64,000 bases of DNA from Salvia splendens (taxonomy: Eukaryota > Streptophyta > Magnoliopsida > Lamiales > Lamiaceae): contig NC_056040.1 in NCBI RefSeq assembly GCF_004379255.2, positions 26,502,852-26,566,851 of the forward strand, read 5' to 3'. The notes below the pieces were generated by a model. The model was not told the DNA's origin, did no database searches, and saw nothing but the letters and a program-made list of their open reading frames with translations. Positions 1 to 10,401 of this stretch are shown one piece after another. The stretch's first letter is position 1. Every line of letters starts with the position of its first letter. The position numbers and the translations under genes are program-made.

Positions 1-1083
1 GAGAATCCTCCTTTTCCCATCTTTTCCTATCACGCTTTTTCTCGTAATAAATTTGCAACCGAAGAACCCTAAGAGTTAATATCTTGACGGATAGATATAG
101 TTTGATGGACCCTAACATACAATAATCAATTAATAAATCACATGCTTAAAATGATGCATTAAAGAGGCAAGTGATGGTTCAATCAAATCCCACCTCCTTA
201 GGAGAGATAGGTATGGTCTGAGACTCTGAATCACCAAAACTAAATAAAGTGCCTTGGTTATCCTACATTCAAGGCTTTAATATGCATTTTAAGACTCAAG
301 GCATTTTCCAATGGCCCCACGAGGCGTACACCTCAAGTTGTAAGACCGAGCTTAATTCATATAATCACGTGAAAATCACAACTAATATAATAAGTTAATA
401 ACTCACATAAAAACACAGTAAAAACATGAAACACATAAAATCATAAGTTCAAAGTGAGTTATAAGTCTTCAAATCGAAAATAAAGTTATTAATTAAATAG
501 GTGTGAGAAGGAGCACAAAGGAAGTCTTCAAAAGAACGTAGGAAGGGTTTCTTTGGGTTTCAATATGTTTCATTTTTTTAAATCAGCTATATTTACATAC
601 AACCCACTTCATATTGATGATTAAACATGAAGGCCCATTCTTTTTCAAGTCTCAAGAAGCCCAAAAAATGGGGGAGGAACTGTAAACTCTAAATGTGAGG
701 CTATTGCTGATGCACCTTAGGGCCGAGGCGCACGCCCCATTTCACATCAGGTGAGATGCCTCGCGCCAAGAAGCACCTCAAATACACCTTTTTAAACGAT
801 GCCTCAATTTTAATCTCACAAAAAATGAGCACCGGATATAATTGGATTATTTTTATTAATGCATTCTAATCCACTCTTTGCCACCAAAGTAAATAAGGCC
901 TTAGTCTGATACAAATCTAAGTTACATGTGCTTGGATATAAATTAAAAGGGGAAATTGTTTTACGCGATAATTTTGATATACTAAAATAAAATGTATAAT
1001 TCATATTGCACATATAACTTGATACATATTACCTAACAAGAACAAACATGTAGCGCTTGAAAGTTGCTTTAACATATCAATAC
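1..1083 (-). other. Left-edge noncoding stretch (intron of the MSC-domain gene)
   Basis: No supported coding sequence. By position this is the intron after the 1084-1221 exon of the MSC-domain gene, whose final exon was not found and probably lies left of the window. Two GC-richer patches with 'gaggcgyacrcc'-like strings (about 310-350 and 715-790) sit in AT-rich DNA and may be decayed MITE pieces, but I found no terminal repeats. The short minus-strand reading frame at 816-1013 has no recognisable domain. Confidence 0.5.
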
Positions 1084-1851
1084 CTTTCTCCACAGTAACG
1101 GATCCTTTCTCTCCTAGGGCAAGAGAAGATGGTCTCTCAAAGAGGATGCAACCACGCAAGGTTCACTTTCACCATTAATGCTCTTGGAGAATGATGGTTT
1201 TTCTTCAAGTATATCACAAACCTAAAATAGTAACCAGGTAAATTACAGATAGAGAGGATCAAACAATTTAACTAACATAATAGAGAACGACAAGCCATTA
1301 TCTTATTTCTTTGTACACGGAAACGAAAACACATTTAAAATAACTTCAATCTATTCTTCCACTCCTTCATTTATACACAAGAAACATTTACATTCCTACA
1401 CTGATTGTTCTGGTCAAATTGTGCATTATCTTCTCAATCAAGGGGACTAATAAGCATTATTTTATTTCTGTGTTCTCTTTTGCAATCTATCCCAGTCTTT
1501 CAACACCCACTTTCACACTCATAAAAATAATACCATCTAAACGTTTGATTATAATTTCCAAACCAATGCATGCCCACCAACGCCATAACAACGAAGCAAC
1601 CTCTGAGCATTTCCGAACTGGCATAACAAGTGCTAAGAGCATCTCCTATGGCGCCCCTCCGGTAGGACGTCCGGTCGGACACCGGGAAGGGCGACGGGAC
1701 GTCCGCCGTTGGGAGGTCGGAGGTCGGATACGGACGTCCCGTGAGGACGTCGGGTGTCCTCGGACGTCCCCGGGAAGGGCGGGTGGACGGGCGCCACTGT
1801 GGCGAAGGTCGGACGTCCGATATTTGATTTTTTTTTTTTTTTTTTTTTAAT

Positions 1852-1859
1852 TCTATATA
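1852..1859 (+). promoter_or_regulatory. Probable TATA box of the Harbinger ORF1
   Basis: CTATATATACGGCTCGTTGAA-type string follows a T-tract and lies about 90 bp before the first ATG at 1945. The same string is kept in the related MITE at 10597-10617, as expected for an element promoter. Confidence 0.5.
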
Positions 1860-1944
1860 TACGGCTCGTTGAACTTCTTTTCATTTGCACCACTTGTGTT
1901 AACAAGTTTCTCTCTTCTTTTACTACAAATTTCATTTCTACTTA

Positions 1945-3490
1945 ATGGAGAACGATAGGAACTCCCCGGCCACGAGCGAGTCGCAGACTCCGGCGTTTCC
2001 CATAGATCTGGAGGGAAACGTTAGCGGAAGTGCGTCAACGGTTCCGGGAATGTCAGGGATGGGTGGGATGAGTGGAATGGGTGGAATGGGTGGAATGGGT
2101 GGGATGATGTCCCCTTATAATGTACAATTGGATGGGTGGTATGGGGGGTATGACCCCAAATATGATGATGCCGGGTATGAGGATGGGGGGCATGACCCCA
2201 AATATGATGGGTATGGGTGGGATGATGCCGGGGATGATGCCGGGGATGATGCCCGGGATGATGCAGGGGATGATGCCGGGGATGATGCCCGGGATGATGC
2301 CTGGGGGAGGGGGTGGCAGGGGTCATGAACCAGTAGCGGACGATGTGTATCGCCCGGTGATGGCTACGCTGTCTACGGATACCCCCTCCACTTATGTTCC
2401 GGAGACTCAGTTCACCGGCTTGGAAACTTTCTCTTTTGAGGAGTTGGGGCTATCTCCAATCAGGGAGACTCCCGATGATGTGGGGGCAGCAGCAAGGGGC
2501 AGGGGCAGGGGCAGGGGCAGGGGCAGGGGCAGGGGGATGGGACGTGGCAAGGACAAGGGGAAAGCCCCGGACTCTTCCTCTCGAACGGTGGCAGAGGAGG
2601 AGGATGAGGAAGAGATGGGAAAGAGGACGGTCTGGAGCCCGTGGGAAAACGTTGCGCTTGCAAAGGCTTGGGTGGCAATAGTCGAGGATCCCTATGTCGG
2701 TGCCAACCAGCATATTGACAGACTGTGGCATCGTATCGCTGAAGCCTACCACACACACAAACCGGCTGGGGCGAAGCGTCGCGTTCCGGAACAGTGCCGG
2801 AAACAGTGGGAGCGGTTGAGGCCTAAGCTTAGTCGATTCGCTGGTATCTACCAAAACAACCTCCGCCAGGCAAGCAGCGGTATGTCCGAGGAGGATGTCC
2901 GGAGCCGTTCCTTTTCTCAGTACCCCGACAGAGCCTTGAAGTTCAAACAATTCGACCAGTGGGAGGCCTTTCTCGTGGTGAAGGATTCCCCAAAGTTCTG
3001 TGGGGGTGTCGAATCGGGCTGGAAGCGGACGAAGATCAACGCTTCCGGTGAATACAGCAGCAGTGCTGGTTCGCACGAGCTCCCAGAAGCCGATGAGGTT
3101 TCCCCGCTACCTCAATCAGACGCTCGCCGTCGTCGTCGCCCGGTTGGGCAAAAAGCAGCGCAGCGGAGGGGTCGGGGAAGCAGCAGTGGAAGCGGGTCGT
3201 TCGAGGTCGAATCGGGGGCCCCTGCTGAACCGGAAGATTTCAACCGCCTCGCCCGCGCACAAATAACCCAAAATTATATCCGGACCATGCATAGGTGGCA
3301 TGGCGCGACCGATGCGACGTACAAGAGGATGCTGAAGGAAATCATCGATGGATGTCGGCGCGATTTGGGGATGCCACCCATTGGAGATGATGGCGCCGAG
3401 ATAAGCGGAGGGGACGACGGGCCAGGCACGGGCGACGGGGGCGGCACTGGTAGCGGCGACGGCACGGGCGACGAGGACAGTGCGGAGTGA
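1945..3490 (+). pseudogene. Harbinger ORF1 Myb/SANT-like protein, with a frame break
   Basis: The main frame runs 2120-3490 (456 codons). Its order is a Met/Gly-rich repeat (MPGMMPGM units), an Arg/Gly run (GRGRGRGRGR), then a Myb/SANT-like domain at about residues 165-245 (WSPWENVALAKAWVAI, RLWHRIAEAYH, CRKQWERLRPKLSRF), then a Lys/Arg-rich linker, a helical NAM-associated-like tail and an acidic Gly/Asp end. Proteins like this are the DNA-binding partner (ORF1) of Harbinger transposase. An earlier ATG at 1945 opens another frame (MENDRNSPATSES) with the same Met/Gly repeat, which ends at 2328. The two probably formed one protein, with a single frameshift at about 2100-2150. Alternatively translation starts at 2120. 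Confidence 0.75.
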
Positions 3491-4664
3491 GCCGGGGATG
3501 TTGGACTATGTATTTTTTTTTCATGATTATGTATTTTTTCTTTTTTTCCTAAATTTGTTTTTTTTTTATGTTTTATGACTTTGTATGTTTGCCCTTTTCA
3601 AGTATTTCCCGTAATTTTTCCGTATTTTGCTTTCCCGTACTTTTTGTTTATGTTAAAATTAAATTATTGTGATTTTTTTAATTGCGGGATGTCCTAGTGG
3701 GAAGGGCGATGGGAAGGGCGGATATGCAGGGGATGTCCTAGTGATGTGGCAGTGGGGTGGGATGTCCTAGTGACGTGGCAGGAGGTGTTTTTGGGATGTC
3801 CTAGTGGATGTCCGAGTGGGATGTCCGCCCACTGGAGATGCTCTAAGTACCAATACTCAACTAAAATTACTTCTATGACGATCCTAAATGACTTTATTAC
3901 GCTACTTGATAACAAAAAAATTAGAATCCAAAGACAAAAGCCCAAACCCCTAAATAACTCGAGCAAAATAAGAAATAAAATAGGTAGTGATTCCAAGAAT
4001 AGAATCCATCTGTAACAATTTCCTTCACAGTTCAAATCTGCTCATTTTGACTTCACAAGATATCCAAAGTCATGACTTTAATTAGACACAATGAACGATA
4101 CCTACAAATTTTGACTCCAAAGTCATGACCTAGTCCAGCTTATTTTCTTGTACTAAATATGTTTTTTGTGATGCAATGAAAGATGCCTACTACTTTTCTC
4201 TATTATGTCTAAATACTTCTCCACATATGTCGATGTTTTATGACTCTACATGGTATCAGAGCGGATTCAAATCCTTGCCTAATTTACTCTGTAAATTTTT
4301 TTTGAAAAATTAGGGTTTCCACCGTTGCTGCTGTCCTCTGCCCAATTGGGGTTTCTGCCATTTCTCTACTTTGCACTTCCGGCGCTGTGCCCCATATTAG
4401 GGTTTCTGTTGCTGTCTCCCTCTGCCCTTCCAACGCTGCATCACTGTCACTCTGATTGATTTGTTTAGGGCTTGCTCTTTGCCCTATTTTTATCATGTCT
4501 AGTTATAAATCCACTTTTGGGATTTTACCCCTAACTGCTATTCCGACTTTGTTCGATTTCTACTACCACCTCTGATTAGGTTTTTTGGTTTCTTCAAATC
4601 GTTCATAATGCTGAATTTTTATTCCAAACCTAATTTAAAGACCACCATCATATTGAATGTTTCA

Positions 4665-4787
4665 AACTACTAACACTACTGCTGCTGCTAGTACTATTGC
4701 TACAGCTACCACTACTACCCTACAGCTGCTACTTCTGCTACTACTACCAATACTAATGCTACTGCCGCTATCACTACCATTGCTAAT
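4665..4787 (+). repeat. Degenerate ACT/GCT trinucleotide repeat
   Basis: A run of imperfect CTA/ACT/GCT triplets (actactgctgctgctag...). It resumes at 5263-5300 on the other side of the hAT-like MITE, so the MITE inserted into the repeat. Confidence 0.7.
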
Positions 4788-5262
4788 CAATGTTTTTAAA
4801 AGCGCGCACGGGCGTGGGGCGCAGTAAGGTGCGGTGCTGGGGCGTATGACTTGGAGGAAGAACAACAACTGCTGCCACAACAAACTAGCAGTAATGTCGC
4901 AGGTGATAGAGGATGAGCGGCGATCAGGGTTTTTTTTCGAAATAGGAAGACGAAGAGCCACTGGGAGGAAGTTGGGTTCCGTGTGCTTTTAATAAACATT
5001 TATTTCTGGCGGTTCATTGTTTTCTATCGGATTCCAGCCACCATTTTAATGAATATATAAAGGTATAACTATCTGACATGTGCGGGGACCCACTACTAAG
5101 TATATGTATACACACATGGGCTTTAAGTAAGTATTTCCATAGCCCAATTATTAAAAAATACTTAAGATAAATTTGGGGGGCGCGCGCCCCGGCGCACCAT
5201 CGCCCCGCGCCTCAGTTTTTCACTTAATCGCCCTGGTGCGCCCCACGCTCCTAACAACACTG
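4788..5262. mobile_element. hAT-like MITE
   Basis: A 475-bp GC-rich-ended insert. Left end CAATGTTTTTAAAAGCGCGC and right end (reversed) CAGTGTTGTTAGGAGCGTGG form imperfect inverted repeats of the CAGTG type seen in plant hAT MITEs. Imperfect 8-bp flanks TTGCTAAT (4780-4787) and CTGCTACT (5263-5270) match at six of eight positions. No coding capacity. Confidence 0.6.
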
Positions 5263-6539
5263 CTGCTACTATGCTACTACTACTATTGTTGTTGGTGTCT
5301 TCACTAAACTGTTTAAAACATTTAACAAACTTTGTACCAAGCAGGACATGAGTGTTATAGGATATAGGTTATAGAATAAGTATCCCACATCAGTTATGTG
5401 ACCTACTCTATTCTAGACTATATATATGTGCTTAATAAAGTAATGAAAGATAGTCCTCCACATATGTCCATGTTTTATTATTTTACAAAGGAAATAAAAG
5501 ATAAATACAAAAATGAAATAATTACAGATAAGAGAAATGGTGTCCATCCATAAATAATATTACCTCATGGTAAAGTTGCTCGGCTCTACCAGACAAGAGA
5601 TGTCTCTGATATGCCCTACAAGCAATCAGTATGCATCCAACAATCTGTAAACTAAACTTAGTCAGCAAGCTTTTACAGAGTTATTTCTGAATTTTGTATA
5701 GAAGCATAGGAAAATACCAATGCACAAGCCGGGAGTAAGAGTAACGCATGCTTGATAATCCACTGGCGCACAACACAACCGTGTGGTTTGTAATTGCTAA
5801 CAAGCAACTCTGGGAACTTGAGTTCTTCAATACTTAAAGCAGCAGATCAGAAAATCAAACTAGAAGGCTGAGGAAGTTGAATTACTTATTAAATCAATAA
5901 GATATTTGAAAGTAATGTACCCTTGATTATCTGTTCTTGTCTCCAGAGCACTACGGATGGTCTCCATAGCTTTTTGTTTTGTATGCATGTATACGACCTT
6001 ATCCAGCTGTACTTATCCAAGTTATCCAACAGCTCATCCACCGGTACCTATAAGAGAAAAATTAGAAATGTAGTATGCAAATAGCATTTGTATTTTTTTC
6101 ATTGTAACAGATGAATTTCGTAAATTAGTTGATGAGTGTATAACATTCAAATGTCACAGCATTTTCCGGTTCCACTGCACAAAAATTGAGCATATGCCCC
6201 GCACACACGATCTTCTACCCATTGTGACTGCAATACCATCAGTTCCAACCAGTGTTAGACTGTACTAGCTCAAACGAAGACATTGCACCCTACAAGATCA
6301 TCTAAAAGAAAGAATAATATAATTACGTACAATTTTTTTAGCAGCTCTATTAATATCCCCATCTTCAACACATAAATTTCCCTGCTTTCTAAAGCCATGA
6401 TCACAAGTCAACTTGCCATCATAGCATACTCCGTTTGCAGGACATGGTTTGCAGTAGTCTGAACGAACAGCAACAACTAAGAAGAGCGAGGACACCAAAA
6501 CATTGCAGAAATACAGCACCCGACTAACAGACAAAGTAA

Positions 6540-7508
6540 GGATGATTTACTACTTGTCTAATCGAGGATCATCACAAAAAAAGACATTTGCCCAAATCTC
6601 TTCACAGTAGTGATAACCAGTGTTTACCAGCAAAAAAAACCATTTCAGCCTCTGGGCTTTCAAAGCCTTTTTCTGTGCTAAAATTTCATGCACAAAGTAA
6701 ATAAGAAGGGGTAACTAATACTATTATAACTTCTCTGCATCCTACAAAGGTCAGCCTATAGATCCTAGCTTGAATATAATAGGTTGCTAGACCTCTTCAA
6801 AAGAATTCACCATAGTTGTGCTTGTAACTCAAATATTTTCATTATTCATGATGTATAAATGTACAAATAGTTTTACAGTCCTAGAATTGTCATGGGATTA
6901 TAGTCTACATCATATATGGAGTTCTTAGTACAGCTGGGGAATCCAAATAATCACTAAGAACTTCTTATCCTTACTTTGCTTCTTGCTTATTGTAAGGGAA
7001 CCTTAAATTTGAGTGTACTATTTTCTTGGCTAACTACACTACAAGTTTTCTACTTTTTCTTTTGGGGATGATTAAGTTCTACGGAACCAATGAAAACAAC
7101 CTCAAAAACAAGGTATTGTTGACTGGAAGGACGAGCTTCAATAAACTATATGGCACTTCATGCATTGCATTTTTCGAATTTACAAATAATTAATATTACT
7201 AACACTGTCCTGTCCTCTTAATGTATGTGAAAATTTTCTCTCAGTAATATACACCCTTAAGATGAACAACACATGTCAATTAATTTTTTACAAAAATGGC
7301 GAACTTGACATTACTGTTTGAAATTGGAGAAAGTCCTTTAACGAGCTAACAATGATAGAGAAAGCTTTTTTAGACCACAAGCGGTTAGCAAACAGAAGTT
7401 AATGTACACAGAATGCACTACATAATCATAAAAATGAACACCGCACAAACAATCGGACGTCGTGGAGCTACTGAATATGTATAATTACTGAATTAATGGA
7501 AGCGTTAC
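6540..7508 (-). other. Intron 1 of the MSC-domain gene
   Basis: Lies between the exon ending at 7509 (donor GT at 7508-7507) and the exon starting at 6458 (acceptor AG at 6460-6459). I see only AT-rich noncoding sequence. Confidence 0.65.
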
Positions 7509-7757
7509 CGGCGAGAGAGTCATCGGGGTCATGAGTAGCATCGCAGAAGGGTTTAGGCGGCTGATTAAGTGATGCGGTGATGAAAGAGCAGGCAACCGCC
7601 ACCGCAGCGGCGATAGAAACGACAGCGATCAAGCGGGAAAAGTCGGCCTTGGAAGACGGCAGAGAATTGAAGGATGGCTCCGCCGGAAAGAGAGTGTGGT
7701 AGGAGGAGGGTTTTTTATATTTTTGTGCTAGAGGAGAGATAGGATTCCGTCTTTCAT

Positions 7758-7937
7758 AGAGACACATGAGGGTCATGCGTCTCTCTTTTTTTTCGTTTTT
7801 ATAACGACGCACGAGGGTCATGCGTCTTAGGGAGAGACACATCTCCCTCATGCGTCTCTTTTTTTTTAAAAATTTTAATAGACGATGCATAAGCGTCATG
7901 CGTCTTAGAAAGAGACGCATGGGGCTTATGCATCTCT
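7758..7937. repeat. Left subterminal palindrome array of the PMD-MULE (5 units)
   Basis: Five imperfect palindromes of about 25-28 bp at 7758-7785, 7804-7828, 7832-7859, 7880-7906 and 7911-7937. Core is GACGCATGA-N3-TCATGCGTC, with one-arm variants such as ACACATGAG. T/A-rich spacers vary from a few bases to about 20. Confidence 0.85.
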
Positions 7938-8064
7938 AATTCGAATTAAATCAGACGAGGCGAGGCAGTAGCCTCATTTAGGCGCGACAGAAAGACGAAT
8001 TAGGCGATTTAGGCGATTTTTTATTGGAAATTCCGGCGAATCCGACCATTTCCCCTCGTATTCC

Positions 8065-8485
8065 GGTAAGTTTCGTTCAATCCTTCAACATTCCTTCCTT
8101 ATTTGTTGTTAATTTGCATAGTTTGTTTAGATTTCCCCTAATGTTTGTAAATTAGGGTTTATAACAAATTGCTAAATTTTGGCCGCTTTTTTTGTTGTGT
8201 AGTTAATTGTAATGGATTTTAGTGGGTAAATTCATTCTATTGTACTGTTATTGATATGTTTGAGATGCTTGGTGTTGTGATTTTGGTTGTTATTGGAGAA
8301 TAGAGTATAGGTTGAAATGCATCTTTTAATTTAACCTTCTAATTTAGTAGTTATATGTAAATTAGGCCTTATAAATCCTGAATTGTATTGAATTGGAGTG
8401 AATCAATCATTTGGTTTATGATGTGTTGTTATTTTGACGATGAATTTGATGTATATGTTATTTGTTTTGTGAATATGTACTTAGA
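8065..8485 (+). other. 5' leader intron of the PMD gene
   Basis: The sequence TTCCG|GTAAGTTTCG at about 8064 looks like a strong donor. An acceptor-like AG lies just before the ATG at 8490. The stretch is T-rich and has no open frame. A leader intron before the first ATG is also seen in the mudrA gene of the large MULE at 13980-14130. Confidence 0.5.
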
Positions 8486-8489
8486 TTAG

Positions 8490-9284
8490 ATGGAGACTTC
8501 AAGTTCTAGCGGGCAATTATTATATGGACCCGAAGACCCGTCCTTGCTAAAGATGCAGAAACATCACATTTCACATAAACTCATGAAAGAGGGCACAACC
8601 CAAGTATGTAAGGTCCGAAGGACAGAAAGCAAGACTTGGGACGTCGAAATTCACAAGAATGTTAGATATTGGCTTGACGTCTTTGGTTTCAAAGGCGTGA
8701 TCGATTGTTGGAAGCCCATGAAGGTGGACAATGAGCTGATCACGACGTTGATTGAGCGTTGGAGGCCGGAGACGCACACTTTCCATCTACCGATCGGTGA
8801 GGCGACGATCACCTTGGAAGATGTGCAAGCCATTTGGGGCTTGAGGGCGGAGGGTCGCGTCTTCACAGGGCGTGACTATCATGACAACTTTCCTGATTGG
8901 ACCAACAAGTGCCGCGATCTGTTGGGATGGATACCAGATACTTCCACAGAGACAAAGCAAGGCGGTTTGCTGATGACCGCGCTGATCAACCAAACAAGGA
9001 TGGCTCTGGGTGATGACCTATCTACGTACGTATACATCCAAAGGGCACGTATCCACGCCCTAATTTTATTAGGAGGTCTCATTCTACCGGACACCACGGG
9101 GTGTAAGGTGCCATTTATGTGGTTGAATGGGCTTGGGGATCCGGAAGAGGTGAAGACTATTAGTTGGGGAAGTGCGGCATTGGCCTACCTTTATCATTAT
9201 CTGTGCGAATACTTGCATGATTTCTGCAAAAATATATATACAAACCAACAACAATTAAAGACAATTTTTTTCAATAAACCCTAA
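8490..9284 (+). CDS. Plant mobile domain (PMD) protein, C-terminally truncated
   Basis: 264 codons. It starts METSSSSGQLLYGPEDPSLL, then carries the PMD core: IERWRPETHTFHLPIGEATI, LEDVQAIWGLRAEG, RARIHALILLGGLILPD and WGSAALAYLYHYLCE (to about residue 242). It stops matching there and ends in about 22 unrelated residues. The PMD genes of the large MULE continue for several hundred more residues after the same point, so this copy has lost its 3' exons. PMD proteins (MAIN/MAIL1 relatives, often mislabelled phosphatase 7 long form) occur as host genes involved in silencing and as passengers of MULEs. This one is a passenger. It may be translated but is probably defective. Confidence 0.82.
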   Translation: METSSSSGQLLYGPEDPSLLKMQKHHISHKLMKEGTTQVCKVRRTESKTWDVEIHKNVRYWLDVFGFKGVIDCWKPMKVDNELITTLIERWRPETHTFHLPIGEATITLEDVQAIWGLRAEGRVFTGRDYHDNFPDWTNKCRDLLGWIPDTSTETKQGGLLMTALINQTRMALGDDLSTYVYIQRARIHALILLGGLILPDTTGCKVPFMWLNGLGDPEEVKTISWGSAALAYLYHYLCEYLHDFCKNIYTNQQQLKTIFFNKP

Positions 9285-9492
9285 TATAGTAAGTATACAA
9301 TAAATTTATCAAAACCCATAATAATATGCAAATAAACAACAAATACGGGAGCAATGTTGAAAGATTGAAGGAAACTTACCGAAATATGAAGGGAATCGCC
9401 AAGAAATCGCCAAGGAAATCGCAAGTTTTGTCTTCCTCTCTTTCTCTCGCGTATTCTGCCTATTCTGCCTTGGGAACTGATTTAAGCAAGTT

Positions 9493-9768
9493 AGAGACGC
9501 ATGACGCTCATGCGTCTCTGCCTAAGACGCATGACGCTCATGCGTCTCTGCCTAAGAATCATGACGCTCATGCGTCGTTGGTGAAATTTAAAAAAAAAAA
9601 AAGACGCATGAGGGAGATGCGTCTTTCCTTAAGACGCATGACCCTCATGCGTCGTTAAAAAATAACGGAAAAAAAAGAGAGACGCATGACCCTCATGCGT
9701 CTTTATGAAAGACGCATAATCGTCATGCGTCTCATTAAAAGGAGACGCATGAGGGTCATGCGTCTCTC
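9493..9768. repeat. Right subterminal palindrome array of the PMD-MULE (8 units)
   Basis: Eight units at 9493-9519, 9524-9549, 9554-9579, 9601-9625, 9631-9656, 9678-9703, about 9709-9733 and 9741-9768. All follow AGACGCATGA-N3-TCATGCGTCT, with the three-base loop changing (CGC, GGG, CCC, ATCG). The first three sit on a near-exact 31-bp pitch. Confidence 0.88.
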
Positions 9769-9880
9769 CCAAATCCGGAACAAAAAAAAAGTCCAGTACA
9801 AACGAGGAATGATAGTTGTGGTTTAGAACAAAAATAGAAAAAACCCGGTAGGAGGAAGGTTTAGGCCTTTTTTTCTTCAT

Positions 9881-10401
9881 AGTGTAGGATTTGGGATGTC
9901 TATCGAATAATGATGAAATTACACTTGTCAAGCCGTATAGTTACCCCTAAAACAAGTCGAATAATAGTAAGATAAAATATAATAGAGAAAAAAAAATTAG
10001 AAGAGAGAGTAAAGTAGATAATGAAGTATAATAAAAATGACTAGAGTTTTGATTTTTGTCGACGGAAATAACTCAACTTTATTGGACATCCCAAAAAAAA
10101 TCGGACGTACTAATTCGTTTGTTCCACATAATTTGTCACATTTTACTTCCCTCCGTTGTCATTAACAAAAGAAATATGGACTCTATGACGGAATCACCTC
10201 CAACAAACCCTAAAACAAATCTTAAAAGTTTAAAATACACTCATAATAAAATAAAATGGACTCCACCATCATTTATTAAAATTGCTAGTATTTATAAGAT
10301 TATTTTATTTTTATTTTAGGAATTGTTGTAGCCTTGTAGGTGATCCCTTCCGATCTTCGAGGTATCAATGGAAACGGAAGGTAAGATAGAGATTTTGCTT
10401 A
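9881..10401. other. Upstream region of the MSC-domain gene
   Basis: AT-rich and without a credible gene. It contains the 5' flank of the minus-strand MSC gene (likely ATG at 9880-9878; an in-frame upstream ATG is at 9931). I recognise no promoter element with confidence. Confidence 0.4.

Larger units (their letters stand above)
1637..3843 (+). mobile_element. PIF/Harbinger-type DNA transposon carrying ORF1 only
   Basis: A 2.2-kb element bounded by inverted ends GAGCATCTCC...GGAGATGCTC, with a perfect 3-bp target duplication TAA at 1634-1636 and 3844-3846. Both are Harbinger hallmarks. Subterminal DNA is rich in GGACGTCCG-type strings at the left and in repeated GGGATGTCCTAGTG units at the right (3690-3820). 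It encodes a Myb/SANT-like ORF1 protein but no DDE transposase, so it would depend on a transposase supplied elsewhere. It sits in an intron of the MSC-domain gene. Confidence 0.85.
4190..5487 (+). mobile_element. Remnant of an LTR element (TRIM-like) in an MSC intron
   Basis: TGGTATCAGAGCGG at 4251-4264 matches an initiator-Met tRNA primer-binding site and directly follows a CA-ended sequence (CCACATATGTCGATGTTTTATG...CTACA). A near copy of that end (CCACATATGTCCATG...TTACA) recurs at 5458-5487, with a possible LTR start TG at 5349. The internal part is about 1.1 kb and has no retroelement protein. The left LTR start and target duplications were not found. Confidence 0.4.
7708..9846 (+). mobile_element. 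PMD-carrying non-autonomous MULE in MSC exon 1
   Basis: A 2139-bp element with a perfect 10-bp target duplication GGTAGGAGGA at 7698-7707 and 9847-9856. Outer inverted ends are GGGTTTTTTATATTTTTGTG on the left and GGGTTTTTTCTATTTTTGTT on the right (reversed). Next inside are arrays of short palindromes (five units at 7758-7937, eight at 9493-9768). It carries one PMD gene and no mudrA transposase. The duplicated 10 bp lies inside the codons for KPSSY of the MSC gene, so the insertion splits that exon. Confidence 0.85.
1084..9880 (-). pseudogene. Man1/Src1p-C-terminal (MSC) domain protein gene, disrupted
   Basis: Seen: a spliced minus-strand gene. Exon 1 is 9880-9857 plus 7707-7509, split by a MULE. 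It is followed by 6458-6331, 6227 to about 6158, about 6053/6006-5921, 5832-5718, 5644-5564 and 1221-1084. Phases match at the clear joints: the exon 1/2 split codon is G|AC, the 115-bp exon resumes after GG, and the 81-bp exon is exactly 27 codons. Protein features are a basic N-terminus, a hydrophobic segment (AVVSIAAAVAVACSFI), a Cys-rich motif (CKPCPANGVC), EDGDINRAAKK, a second hydrophobic segment near IVGCILIACRAY, then VCDILEE and VASSLRDHLLLP. Family knowledge: plant MSC proteins are two-pass, probably nuclear-envelope or endomembrane proteins of unknown role. Damage: MULE in exon 1, in-frame TAG at 1114-1116, a frame conflict around 6006-6053, no clean donor for the exon ending near 6158. 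The last exon was not found. Almost certainly non-functional here. Confidence 0.78.

Noticed and set aside
8490..9284. Serine/threonine phosphatase 7 long form homologue
   Set aside because: This is a common database label for PMD proteins. No phosphatase metal-binding motif is present.
9493..9768. CRISPR-like array of regularly spaced repeats
   Set aside because: Units are themselves palindromes with variable loops and short irregular A/T spacers, in a plant transposon end with matching TSD. No spacer of constant length and no cas genes.
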